Shown here: piece after piece, positions 32,327 to 40,611 of the stretch
Position numbering within the stretch: position 1 is the first letter of the stretch
Layout of the letters: each line of letters opens with the position of its first letter
DNA from: Novosphingobium sp. Chol11
GTDB taxonomy: Bacteria > Pseudomonadota > Alphaproteobacteria > Sphingomonadales > Sphingomonadaceae
Direction: 5' to 3'
Length of the DNA: 64,000 nucleotides
NCBI GenBank assembly: GCA_945906105.1
Contig: CAMDQO010000006.1
Coordinates: forward strand, 62,001 to 126,000
Position numbers and translations under genes: made by a program
Notes under the pieces: model-generated
The model's input: only the letters and a program-made list of their open reading frames with translations
Databases searched by the model: none
What the model was told of the DNA's origin: nothing

Positions 32327-32976
32327 GCTCCAATTTTGATGCCGAACGTCAGGCCCGGCTTGAACTGCTGCTCGACAAGCAGGAAATTCTCGAATGCCTG
32401 ACCCGCTTCAGCCGCGGCATGGATCGGTTTGATCGTGACTTGTACCTGTCAGCCTTCCACGAAGACGCGGTGATGGCCGCCGGGCCGTTCGTCGGCTCTG
32501 CAGGCGATTGCTATGATTGGGCCATGCCGATGCATGAGGCTGGGCAAGAGGCGACGCATCACAACCTGCTCAACGTCACTTACGATATCCGCAACAATAC
32601 CGCTCATACCGAGTGCTATTACCTGTTCGTCGGTCGCAACCGTGATGACAGCAACTGGATTGCCGGCGGGCGCTATATTGACCGGCTGGAACGCCGTGAC
32701 GGGCAGTGGCGGATCGCCATGCGCACCAATGCCATCGAATGGTCGGGCATGGTGCCGACTATGCCGCTACCCTTCGGCGAAATCCCCGACATTCACGGCA
32801 ATGGCGCGCCTGCGCGCAGCAAAGACGATCCATCCTATATGCGGCCATTGATCAACAGCCGCGCACCTGCCAATCCCGCGACCATGCCTCAACCTGAAGA
32901 AACGGCACCAGAAAAGCGCAATGGCAATCCAGCTTCCCGTCCTGCAATTTCTACAAAGCGTCGCTCTCCGCGCTGA
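32323..32976 (+). CDS. SnoaL/NTF2-like domain protein
   Basis: The 217-aa protein has an NTF2-like fold: an N-terminal helix QEILECLTRFSRGMDRFDRD, FHEDAV, HHNLLNVTYDI, YYLFVGR and a closing strand RIAMRTNAIEW. Members are dehydratases, isomerases or ring hydroxylase beta-like subunits. It is coupled to the SDR, suggesting a joint role in one pathway. The last 40 residues are Pro/Lys-rich and overlap the xdhC start by 56 bp. Confidence 0.78.
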   Translation: MSSNFDAERQARLELLLDKQEILECLTRFSRGMDRFDRDLYLSAFHEDAVMAAGPFVGSAGDCYDWAMPMHEAGQEATHHNLLNVTYDIRNNTAHTECYYLFVGRNRDDSNWIAGGRYIDRLERRDGQWRIAMRTNAIEWSGMVPTMPLPFGEIPDIHGNGAPARSKDDPSYMRPLINSRAPANPATMPQPEETAPEKRNGNPASRPAISTKRRSPR

Positions 32977-33847
32977 ACGCTGCGCGCTTGTCGTTCTGAC
33001 CGGCGTGGAAGGTGCCGCCGCGCGCGGTGTCGGCACGCTGATGGCGGTGAGCGAGGGGGGGCAGTGGTCCGGTTCGCTTTCGGGCGGCTGCGTTGAAGCC
33101 GCGCTGGTCGGCGAGGCGCAGCGGGTGCTGGCCTCAGGGCAAGCCGAACTGCTGCGCATCGGTGCAGGCTCACCATTGATCGATATTCGCCTGCCCTGTG
33201 GCAGCGGTATGGACTTGCTGTTTATCCCCGATCCCGATCCCGATGCGATTGCAATGGCAACGCTGATGCTCACGCAGCGCAAGCCCGTCGCAATGGCCAT
33301 GCACCGTGATGGCAAGCTAACCGCGCGTGCCGCAGTGAGCGGTGACTGCACCGGTTGGTCGGATGCGCGCTTCAACCTGCGCATCGATCCCGCATTGCGG
33401 CTGGTCATTGCCGGACATGGCGAAGAGACCAGAGTGCTCGCCCGGCTGGCATTTGATTGGGGTGCCGAAGTCTTGGTGCTGTCGCCAGATGAGGGCATCG
33501 TTGCCAAGGCTGCAGAGTTTGCGAAGGCGGCGCTGCTCAAATCACCGAGCCGCCATGATGCGCTGGCGCTCGACCCCTGGAGCGCTCTGGTCATGCTGTT
33601 CCATGACCATGATTGGGAAACACAGCTGCTGGTCCAGGCGCTTGAGCAGACCCCGCTGTTTATCGGCGCAATGGGCAGCAGGACTACTCATGACCGGCGG
33701 CTGGAGGCCTTGGCAGCGGCGGGCGTCAAAGTTGCAGATGCCGCGCGCATCACCGGCCCCATCGGGCTGATCCCGGCAGCTCGCGATCCGCATACGCTGG
33801 CGCTATCGGTGCTGGCCGAGGTGGTTGCCGCCTATAACGCGGCTTGA
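32921..33847 (+). CDS. xdhC: XdhC-family molybdenum cofactor maturation protein
   Basis: XdhC proteins bind and sulfurate the molybdenum cofactor for xanthine dehydrogenase-type enzymes. The 308-aa protein shows the N-terminal SLSGGCVEAALVGEAQ signature (about residue 53) with the conserved Cys, a Rossmann-like LRLVIAGHGEETRVLARLA segment, and FIGAMGSRTTHDRRLEAL near the C-terminus. No xanthine dehydrogenase genes are in the window. It overlaps the SnoaL-like gene, so it may be cotranscribed with the IclR group. Confidence 0.85.
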   Translation: MAIQLPVLQFLQSVALRAERCALVVLTGVEGAAARGVGTLMAVSEGGQWSGSLSGGCVEAALVGEAQRVLASGQAELLRIGAGSPLIDIRLPCGSGMDLLFIPDPDPDAIAMATLMLTQRKPVAMAMHRDGKLTARAAVSGDCTGWSDARFNLRIDPALRLVIAGHGEETRVLARLAFDWGAEVLVLSPDEGIVAKAAEFAKAALLKSPSRHDALALDPWSALVMLFHDHDWETQLLVQALEQTPLFIGAMGSRTTHDRRLEALAAAGVKVADAARITGPIGLIPAARDPHTLALSVLAEVVAAYNAA

Positions 33848-33907
33848 CCGTTTCCTTGGGAGACGCTTTCGCCTATCAGGCGGGGGCAACGCGGGAGTAA
33901 TCACACT

Positions 33908-34345
33908 ATGGCCGGCAAGATCCTCGTCCTCAACGGGCCGAACCTCAACCTGCTGGGTGAGCGCGAGCCTGCGATTTACGGCAGCACCACGCTCGCCGAT
34001 ATCGAGGCGATGTGCCGCGCTGAGGCGGAAGCTGCAGGCTTCACCCTCGATTTTCGCCAGACCAATGCCGAGCACGAAATGGTCGAATGGATTCAGGCGG
34101 GCCGCAAAGGGCTCGCCGGTATCGTCATCAACCCGGCGGCATTTTCTTACGCCGCCTATCCGGTGCTCGATGCGCTGAAGCTGGTCGATTGCCCGGTGGT
34201 GGAAGTTCACATCTCCAACATCCACCGCCGCGATGAAGCGTGGCGTTCAAAGTCGATCATGACCCAGGTGGTGACGGGGATAATATCCGGCCTCGGCGCA
34301 AACGGCTATGCGCTCGCGGTGCGGCATATTGCGGGGCTGAAGTAA
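33908..34345 (+). CDS. aroQ: Type II 3-dehydroquinate dehydratase
   Basis: The enzyme converts 3-dehydroquinate to 3-dehydroshikimate in the shikimate pathway. The 145-aa protein has LNGPNLNLLGEREPAIYGS with the catalytic Arg and Tyr, the NPAAFSYAAYPVLDAL segment (usually GA-x-THTS) and VEVHISNIHRRDEAWRSKS with the catalytic His. It differs from the common NPGAYTHTS form but keeps length and frame. It stands alone between xdhC and tRNA-Gly. Confidence 0.9.
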   Translation: MAGKILVLNGPNLNLLGEREPAIYGSTTLADIEAMCRAEAEAAGFTLDFRQTNAEHEMVEWIQAGRKGLAGIVINPAAFSYAAYPVLDALKLVDCPVVEVHISNIHRRDEAWRSKSIMTQVVTGIISGLGANGYALAVRHIAGLK

Positions 34346-34377
34346 CCCGAACGGCCCTGCGCATTCTGCAAAAATTT

Positions 34378-34450
34378 TGGAGCGGTGAAGGGAATCGAAC
34401 CCTCGTCACTTGCTTGGGAAGCAAAAGCTCTACCATTGAGCTACACCCGC
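34378..34450 (-). tRNA. tRNA-Gly(CCC), acceptor strand one base short
   Basis: On the minus strand the D-arm GCTC-AATGGTA-GAGC, anticodon arm TTTGC-TTCCCAA-GCAAG (anticodon CCC), T-arm GAGGG-TTCGATT-CCCTT and encoded CCA are all present. The 5-prime acceptor strand is GCGGGTG but the 3-prime strand is CACCGC, where CACCCGC would be needed. The gene is therefore 73 nt instead of 74, and one acceptor G is unpaired. It is either a bulged functional tRNA, a decayed copy, or a base-calling error in a C run. Confidence 0.85.
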
Positions 34451-34607
34451 GCTCCGGGTGGGACGCCCCTTTGCACAGCCATACGGATTCGGTCAACTTC
34501 GCAGGCAGGATGACACTGCATCTTCCGGGCGATCACTGTGCTTGCGATGCTTGCTCCGGCACCACCTTTGCTCAACACTCACGGTTGCAGCAATTCTGGA
34601 GTAACCG

Positions 34608-35237
34608 ATGGCCACCGTCGAGACTGGAGCAATCACCTATGACATCGCGGCACGGCAAGCCCGTGTCGTGGCTGACGGTCCGCGCATTGCGCCGCTGAAA
34701 CAGGCGGAAATGGATGTTGAGGCGCTGGCGCTGTGCATTGCCATCCGGGAATCGGTGGGTGTCCGCGAGCACAGTGTCATCCCCGAATATATGCTGACCA
34801 TGGTCAAGCATCCCGAGATATTCCGCTGCCAGATGGAAATGGGCACGGTGCTGTTTCAGGGCCGGATTCCAGCGCGTGAGCGCGAATTGGCAGTGCTGCG
34901 GGTCGGCTGGTTGACCAGGGCGCCCTATGAATGGGGGCAGCATGTGCAGATCGCCAAGCGTTATGGGTTAAGCGATGCGGAAGTTGAGCGGGTGACGCAA
35001 GGCTCCGCCGCGCACGGCTGGTCCACCCACGACGCGGCAATCCTGCGCGGGGTTGAGGAACTGATTGGCGATCATGCGTTGAGCAATGAAACCTGGTCGA
35101 CACTCGCCGCTACATGGGACGAGGCTCAGCTGATCGAGTTTCCGATGATGGTCGGGCAATATGTCGCCACGGCCTTTGTTCAGAACACACTGCGCATCAG
35201 ACTGGAAAACAACAATCCCGGCCTGGCCGCACGATGA
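34608..35237 (+). CDS. Carboxymuconolactone decarboxylase-like (AhpD-fold) protein
   Basis: The 209-aa protein has the all-helical CMD/AhpD fold: FRCQMEMGTVLFQGRIPARERELAVLR, then APYEWGQHVQIAKRYGLSDAE with E and H at the usual active positions, and a second helical half ending FVQNTLRIRLEN. It lacks the CxxC of AhpD peroxidases, so a hydrolase or decarboxylase role is more likely. The next gene is a paralog of similar length. Confidence 0.8.
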   Translation: MATVETGAITYDIAARQARVVADGPRIAPLKQAEMDVEALALCIAIRESVGVREHSVIPEYMLTMVKHPEIFRCQMEMGTVLFQGRIPARERELAVLRVGWLTRAPYEWGQHVQIAKRYGLSDAEVERVTQGSAAHGWSTHDAAILRGVEELIGDHALSNETWSTLAATWDEAQLIEFPMMVGQYVATAFVQNTLRIRLENNNPGLAAR

Positions 35238-35247
35238 GAACTCCCAC

Positions 35248-35859
35248 ATGACCGATGACGAAATTGCCGCGCGCGAAGCCGAAGTGCTGGGCGCTCCGAT
35301 GCGGATCAAACCGCTGTCACAGGAGGAACTGGGGGAGGACGTGCGCGAACTGGTCGGGCGGATCGGGGCGACGCTCGGCTATGATCAACAGGAGGTGCTG
35401 ACCACTTATTTCGCGGTGCTCGCGCATCATCCGCAACTGTTCCGCTGCCAGCTGGAGATGGGGATTTTCCTGTTCAGCGGCAGCGCCATCCCAGCGCGTG
35501 AGCGTGAGCTGGCGGTGTTGCGGACCGCATGGCACGCGGGCGCGCCTTATGAATGGGGTGAGCACATCAATATCGCCCACAAGCTCGGCATCAGTGAGGA
35601 GGAAACTGATCGGGTGCGTGCGGGGCCAGAGGCACCCGGCTGGTCGGCGCACGAGCGCGCGCTATTGACGGCGGTGGACGAGCTGATTGCGCGGCGGATG
35701 ATGTCCGATGCCACCTGGGCCGATCTCGCGGTGAATTGGAATGAAGCGCAACTGATCGAGCTGCCCTGTCTGGTTGGCCAGTATCTGGGGGTCGCCATGC
35801 TGCAGAACTCGCTGCGGATGCCGCTGGCCGAAGAGCGCAAAGGATTTGCCGAACGCTAG
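35248..35859 (+). CDS. Carboxymuconolactone decarboxylase-like protein, second copy
   Basis: The 203-aa protein is a tandem paralog of the preceding gene, sharing FRCQLEMG, SAIPARERELAVLRTAWHAG, APYEWGEHINIAHKLGIS and the C-terminal NEAQLIELPCLVGQYLG block. It starts 11 bases after its neighbour ends, at MTDDEIAAREAEVLG; the frame extends upstream into the first gene but without support. Two adjacent copies may form a hetero-oligomer. No CxxC is present. Confidence 0.8.
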   Translation: MTDDEIAAREAEVLGAPMRIKPLSQEELGEDVRELVGRIGATLGYDQQEVLTTYFAVLAHHPQLFRCQLEMGIFLFSGSAIPARERELAVLRTAWHAGAPYEWGEHINIAHKLGISEEETDRVRAGPEAPGWSAHERALLTAVDELIARRMMSDATWADLAVNWNEAQLIELPCLVGQYLGVAMLQNSLRMPLAEERKGFAER

Positions 35860-35897
35860 GTGCCGGGTTAGTCTCGCCAGTGAGACGAGGTGCCTGA

Positions 35898-36638
35898 ATG
35901 GACGATCTATTCCCCGACACAACATCTGCACCTGATCAATTAAAGCGCCACCGGCTTTCCACGCGAATCTGGCACTGGATCAACGTGATCGCTGTCACTG
36001 TGATGGCGATGAGCGGTCTGATGATCTTCAACGCCCATCCCCGGCTTTACTGGGGCCGCTTTGGTGCTAATCCCGATCATGCATGGCTGGAACTGCCAGA
36101 GTTTCCCGGCTGGATGACCATTCCTTCCACCTACAGCCTCGCTGATGCACGGCTGTGGCATCTGGCTTTCGCTTGGGTGCTGGCGCTCGGGCTGCTGTTC
36201 TATCTGTTGCGTTCACTGTTCAACGGGCACTTGAAACGCGATTTGCACATCACCTGTGCCGAGTGGAGCCCGTCGCATCTGTGGCAGGACATCAAGGATC
36301 ATGCCCGGCTGAAATTCCCGACTGGTGCGGCGGCGGCGCGCTATAATGTGCTGCAAAAGCTTGCCTATTGCGGTGTGCTGTTCGTGCTCTTGCCGTTGAT
36401 CATTTTTACCGGCCTTGCCATGTCTCCGGCGTTGGATGCTGGACTGCCACTGGCTGATCTGTTTGGTGGGCGGCAATCGGCGCGCTCGCTGCATTTCATC
36501 GCCATGTGCGGACTGGTGCTGTTTGTTCTCGTCCATCTTGTCATGGTGGTGCTGGCTGGACCAGTGAATGAAGTGCGTTCGATGATCACCGGCTGGTATC
36601 GGTTGCCCAAGGAGAATGAGGTGAAGGACGATGCGTGA
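35898..36638 (+). CDS. Cytochrome b561/b-type membrane subunit
   Basis: The 246-aa protein has four or five membrane helices with heme-ligand histidines: RIWHWINVIAVTVMAMSGLM (helix 1), LWHLAFAWVLALGLLFYLL, a third near LAYCGVLFVLLPLIIFTGLA, and LHFIAMCGLVLFVLVHLVMV. This is the di-heme cytochrome b fold found beside sulfite-oxidase-type molybdoenzymes. The next gene overlaps by 8 bp and encodes such an enzyme, so it is likely its quinone-linked electron partner. Confidence 0.85.
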   Translation: MDDLFPDTTSAPDQLKRHRLSTRIWHWINVIAVTVMAMSGLMIFNAHPRLYWGRFGANPDHAWLELPEFPGWMTIPSTYSLADARLWHLAFAWVLALGLLFYLLRSLFNGHLKRDLHITCAEWSPSHLWQDIKDHARLKFPTGAAAARYNVLQKLAYCGVLFVLLPLIIFTGLAMSPALDAGLPLADLFGGRQSARSLHFIAMCGLVLFVLVHLVMVVLAGPVNEVRSMITGWYRLPKENEVKDDA

Positions 36639-37395
36639 TTCTCTGTCCCGCCGCCGCCTGCTCTCTGCCGGAGCGATTGGTGCGGGCGGTTTGCTGCTGG
36701 CGGGATGCGACAGGCTGAGCAAGCCCGGCCCGTTCCGGAGCCTGCTGGAGTCTGCCGAGGGCGCGCATTTTCATTCGCAGCGGCTGATCATTGGCGATGC
36801 GCTGGCTCAGGAATTTTCGGTTGCAGACATGTCGCCCAATTTTCGCGCCAACGGCAACCGTGACGCCAACGGCAATGCCGCTTGGCTCTCCCATTCTGCG
36901 CGTCAATTTGCCGATTGGCAGCTGCGGGTGGACGGACTGGTGCTGCGCCCGCTCGATCTATCGCTTGAGGCGCTAAAAGCCATGCCGCAGCGCGCACAGA
37001 TCACCCGGCACGATTGCGTTGAGGGCTGGAGCGCGATCGGCAAATGGCGCGGGCCTCAGCTCGGCGCGGTGCTGAAAAGCGCCGGACTGCTGCCCTCGGC
37101 GCGCTATATCGTGTTCCACTGTGCTGACAGTACCGGCACCTCGCCTTATTACGAATCGCTCGATCTGATCGAGGCGCACCACCCGCAGACCATCCTTGCC
37201 TGGGAGATGAATGGCGCGGCGTTACCGATTGCGCATGGCGCGCCGATCCGCCTGCGCGCCGAACGCCAGCTGGGTTACAAACACGCCAAATATGTCATGC
37301 GGATCGAAGCCCGTGCCTCGCTGGCCGGGCTATACGGCGGCAAGGGCGGCTATTGGGAAGACGCGCGCGGCTATCAGTGGTGGGCGGGGATTTAG
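36631..37395 (+). CDS. Sulfite oxidase-family molybdopterin oxidoreductase, Tat signal
   Basis: The 254-aa protein begins with a twin-arginine signal (SRRRLLSAGAIGAGG) that runs into LLLAGC, a lipobox, so it may be an exported lipoprotein. The molybdopterin domain has the RHDCVEGWSAIGKW segment whose Cys ligates molybdenum (about residue 130), HCADSTGTSPYYESLDL, GAPIRLRAERQLGYKHAKYV and a final YWEDARGYQWW. It resembles YedY/MsrP-type single-domain enzymes. It pairs with the cytochrome b gene; mobA and xdhC serve cofactor supply. The substrate is unknown. Confidence 0.85.
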   Translation: MRDSLSRRRLLSAGAIGAGGLLLAGCDRLSKPGPFRSLLESAEGAHFHSQRLIIGDALAQEFSVADMSPNFRANGNRDANGNAAWLSHSARQFADWQLRVDGLVLRPLDLSLEALKAMPQRAQITRHDCVEGWSAIGKWRGPQLGAVLKSAGLLPSARYIVFHCADSTGTSPYYESLDLIEAHHPQTILAWEMNGAALPIAHGAPIRLRAERQLGYKHAKYVMRIEARASLAGLYGGKGGYWEDARGYQWWAGI

Positions 37396-38060
37396 AGTCT
37401 GACCCCCGCGCCGTCGCGCAGCAACCGCTCCGCCTCCGCAGCGACATCGGCAACACTGCGCTCCTCGCCCCAGACGCCAAAGCGCAGGCCGAGGAAGACG
37501 TTCATGCCCATTACTGCCCAGGCGCGCACTTCATTGTCGCCCGGAGCCATGGCCCCTGATGCGACGCTTTCATCAAATCGGCGGGCGATGCGTGCGGCAG
37601 TCCCTTCGTAGTGCGCGCGGTAGCTGGCGGGTGCTGCGAATTCGGCCTCGTCGATGATGCGATAGATTTCTTTATGCTCGCGGGCAAAGCCAAGGAAGCC
37701 TGACAAGGCCTCCCGTTCCCGCGTCAAGCCGGTGCTGCCGGGTGATATTTCGGCTGCTGCTGCCCGTGCCACGGCTTCACTCATATCGCGAACCAGTGCG
37801 CCGAAGATCGCCTCTTTGCTGTCAAAATAGGTATAGAAGCTGCCGAGTGCAGTCCCGGCGCGGCGGGTAATGCCGCTGATCGAGGCTTCGTGAAAGCCGC
37901 GTTCACCAAATTCGGCGGCGGCGGCATCAAGCAGGCGGCGCAATGTTTCGCGACCACGCGCGGTGCGCGGCTGCTTGCCCGGACTTGCCTGCCCGGTGCC
38001 ACCTTCCACCGCCCCTTGCGCCGCAGTTTCGGCCACGATTACCTCTCCTCGACGATTCAT
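37392..38060 (-). CDS. TetR-family transcriptional regulator
   Basis: The 222-aa protein has a TetR DNA-binding domain (LLDAAAAEFGERGFHEASIS, then AGTALGSFYTYFDSKEAIFG) after a 35-residue unstructured Gln/Gly-rich leader, and a helical C-terminal ligand domain. It diverges from the TonB receptor gene; a perfect palindrome (38126-38149) between them is the likely operator. Its stop overlaps the end of the molybdoenzyme gene by four bases on the opposite strand. Confidence 0.88.
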   Translation of the reverse strand: MNRRGEVIVAETAAQGAVEGGTGQASPGKQPRTARGRETLRRLLDAAAAEFGERGFHEASISGITRRAGTALGSFYTYFDSKEAIFGALVRDMSEAVARAAAAEISPGSTGLTREREALSGFLGFAREHKEIYRIIDEAEFAAPASYRAHYEGTAARIARRFDESVASGAMAPGDNEVRAWAVMGMNVFLGLRFGVWGEERSVADVAAEAERLLRDGAGVRL

Positions 38061-38125
38061 CTGCAGCCTGTTCCGCTGTTGCCGTCAAGCCACGCTTTAA
38101 GGCTTATTTCGCCAATCGCAAATCT

Positions 38126-38149
38126 AAAGTTGAAAGGTGGTTCAACTTT
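38126..38149. promoter_or_regulatory. Operator palindrome between tetR and TonB receptor
   Basis: AAAGTTGAA-AGGTGG-TTCAACTTT has perfect 9-bp arms and a 6-bp spacer. It lies 65 bp from the tetR start and 52 bp from the receptor start, a central place for a TetR-type repressor controlling both. Confidence 0.75.
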
Positions 38150-38201
38150 CAATATTGAGGCCTTCAGAAGCGGCGCGAGTTGCCGCCCATGCTGGAGAGA
38201 T

Positions 38202-40562
38202 ATGATGATCTGGAGCGCTACCTTCCGTCGCAATGCGCGTGCGCTGCTTGCCGCCACGGCCCTTACCACCGCCATTTCGGCCTTTGCCGCCCCCGCTTAT
38301 GCGCAAGACAGCGCGCCTGCTGGTGAAGAAGCGGCCAGCGACGATGGCGCTATCGTCGTCACCGCGCGACGCCGCGAGGAAAGCCTGGTCAACGTGCCTA
38401 TCGCGATCAGCGCCTTTTCGGGCGAGCAGCTGGCCAATGCCGGTTCCGCCGATATCACTGCGCTCGCCGAGCAGGTTCCCAACGTGACACTTGAACCATC
38501 GCGCGGCACCAACTCAACGCTTTCCGCCTTTATTCGCGGTGTTGGCCAGCAGGATCCGGTTTCGGGCTTTGAACAGGGCGTCGGGCTCTATCTTGACGAT
38601 GTCTATCTCAACCGTCCGCAGGCCGCCGTGCTTGATATCTATGACGTCCAGCGCATCGAAGTGTTGCGCGGCCCGCAGGGCACGCTTTATGGCCGCAACA
38701 CCGTCGGCGGCGCGGTCAAATATGTCACCAAGCCGATTGACGATGAGGCCCATATTGCGCTGCGCGGCACTTACGGTAGCTACAATCAGGCGGATGGCGT
38801 GCTCAGCGCCTCCACACCGATTGGTTCGGGCGTCTTGCGCGTCGGCGGATCGCTGGCACGGCTGACCCGTGGCGGCTTCGGCACCAACCTCACCACCGGC
38901 AAGGACAATTACAACAAGGACGTCTGGGCCGGTCGTGGCACGATAGAGATTCACGCCACCGACTTCTTCGCTCGGCTTTCGGGCGACTACGCGCATGATT
39001 CATCGGACCCGCGCGGTGGCCACCGGCTGATCCCCAGCCAGTTCAGTGCCGCGCCGGTGCTGAGCAATGTCTTTGATACGCGTGGCGGACTCGATTTCCC
39101 GGTGCAGGACGTCAAGGCCTGGGGCGTTTCATTGTTCATGGAGGCCAAGCCTACCGACTGGCTGACCTTTCGTTCGATCAGTGCCTATCGCAAGGATGAC
39201 ACGCTCACCCCGATCGATTTCGATGCGCTGCCAGCAGTCGATGTCGACGTGCCCGGCATCTACCGCAACACCCAGCTCAGCCAGGAACTGCAAATTCTGG
39301 TTGAAAGCGACAAGTTCCACGGGCTGCTCGGCTTCTATTACCTGAACGCTTCGGCGCTGACCCAGTTCGATGTTCGGTTGTTCACCACCATTGCCGGACT
39401 GACCGGTTACACCAATGCCGATATCGGCACTGATACCGTGGCTGGCTTCGCTGACTTCACTTATGATTTCACCGATCAGCTCAGCCTGTCGCTGGGCGGA
39501 CGTTACACTTGGGACAAGCGCAACGCCTATATCCTGCGCCAGAACTATCTGGGCGGCGGATCGCCGGTATTCGGCGGCTTGGGAACTCCCTTTGGCGCAC
39601 CGGGCACCAATTTCCGGGGCAGCCAGAGCTTCACCAAGTTCACACCCAAGGCTTCGCTCAGCTTCAAGCCCAACAGCGATACCACGTTCTACGCCAGCTT
39701 CTCGCAAGGCTTCAAGGGCGGCGGTTTTGATCCGCGCGGCGCGGGTTCCAACGCACCAGACCTCAATGCCGATGGTATCCGTTCGGACAGCGAAATCGCC
39801 GCTTTCCTCGCCTTCAAGCCGGAAAAAGTGAACTCGTATGAACTGGGCTTCAAGGGCAACTTCCTTGATCGCCGCTTGACCCTCGCGCTGGCCGCCTTCC
39901 GCATGGACTATGCGGATGTGCAGATCCCCGGCTCGATCGCCTGCACCATCGGCACTCTGCCCAGCTTCTGCGGCGTGGTTTCCAACGCCGGTAAGGCGCG
40001 GATGCAGGGCTTCGAAATCGAAACCCGCGCCAAGATCATTGACGGCCCGGGCGGCAGCCTGACCTTCACTGGATCGCTCGGTTATATCGACGCCAAGTTC
40101 CTGAAGTACATCGCCAATGTCGCTTCGGTTCCCACCGATGTCGCCGCTTTCCGCAAGGTGCAGAACACCCCGGCCTGGACAGGCAATGCTTCGCTTACCT
40201 ATGCCATGCCGGTGGGCGATGGCCGGATCGATATGACCGGCGGCGTATCGTTCAAGAGCACGACCTACAATTTCGAGGTGCCCAATCCTTACCTCGATCA
40301 GCCTGCCTATCATCTGTTTGACGCCAGCCTGGTCTATCACGCACCTGACAATCGCTGGACCATCGGCGTGTTCGGCAAGAACCTCGCCAATGTGAAATAC
40401 AAGACCTCGGGCTATGCCTTCGTTGCCGGCAATGCGACCACCGGCGTGCTGACCACGACAACCGCCGGGGCGCTGATCCCGACGCTGGGCAAGGAAGGCG
40501 TGCTGACATCGTTCTATGGCAACCCGCGCCAGATCTTTGTCACGGCATCGGTGAATTTCTAA
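38202..40562 (+). CDS. TonB-dependent outer-membrane receptor
   Basis: The 786-aa receptor has a signal peptide ending at AFAAPAYAQ, a TonB box-like DGAIVVTARRREE, a plug domain with SLVNVPIAISAFSGEQLANA, IEVLRGPQGTLYGRNTVGGAVKYVTK, and a 22-strand-type barrel ending in the aromatic-terminated QIFVTASVNF. The start MMIWSATF has GGAGAG upstream. The ligand is unknown; divergent TetR control rather than Fur-like sites suggests uptake of an organic compound, perhaps a substrate of the nearby catabolic genes. Confidence 0.9.
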   Translation: MMIWSATFRRNARALLAATALTTAISAFAAPAYAQDSAPAGEEAASDDGAIVVTARRREESLVNVPIAISAFSGEQLANAGSADITALAEQVPNVTLEPSRGTNSTLSAFIRGVGQQDPVSGFEQGVGLYLDDVYLNRPQAAVLDIYDVQRIEVLRGPQGTLYGRNTVGGAVKYVTKPIDDEAHIALRGTYGSYNQADGVLSASTPIGSGVLRVGGSLARLTRGGFGTNLTTGKDNYNKDVWAGRGTIEIHATDFFARLSGDYAHDSSDPRGGHRLIPSQFSAAPVLSNVFDTRGGLDFPVQDVKAWGVSLFMEAKPTDWLTFRSISAYRKDDTLTPIDFDALPAVDVDVPGIYRNTQLSQELQILVESDKFHGLLGFYYLNASALTQFDVRLFTTIAGLTGYTNADIGTDTVAGFADFTYDFTDQLSLSLGGRYTWDKRNAYILRQNYLGGGSPVFGGLGTPFGAPGTNFRGSQSFTKFTPKASLSFKPNSDTTFYASFSQGFKGGGFDPRGAGSNAPDLNADGIRSDSEIAAFLAFKPEKVNSYELGFKGNFLDRRLTLALAAFRMDYADVQIPGSIACTIGTLPSFCGVVSNAGKARMQGFEIETRAKIIDGPGGSLTFTGSLGYIDAKFLKYIANVASVPTDVAAFRKVQNTPAWTGNASLTYAMPVGDGRIDMTGGVSFKSTTYNFEVPNPYLDQPAYHLFDASLVYHAPDNRWTIGVFGKNLANVKYKTSGYAFVAGNATTGVLTTTTAGALIPTLGKEGVLTSFYGNPRQIFVTASVNF

Positions 40563-40611
40563 CTTTCGCTAAGAGTTGAACCTTCCTCCCTCTGGCGGCT
40601 AGGAAGCGGAC

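Noticed and set aside
34257..34496. 79-aa minus-strand frame across tRNA-Gly
   Set aside because: It is translated through the tRNA itself; the repeated SSMVELLLPKQVTRVRFPSP phrase is a tRNA translation artefact.
39129..40340. 403-aa minus-strand frame inside the TonB receptor gene
   Set aside because: Shadow of a high-GC coding region; the plus-strand receptor has full plug and barrel motifs.
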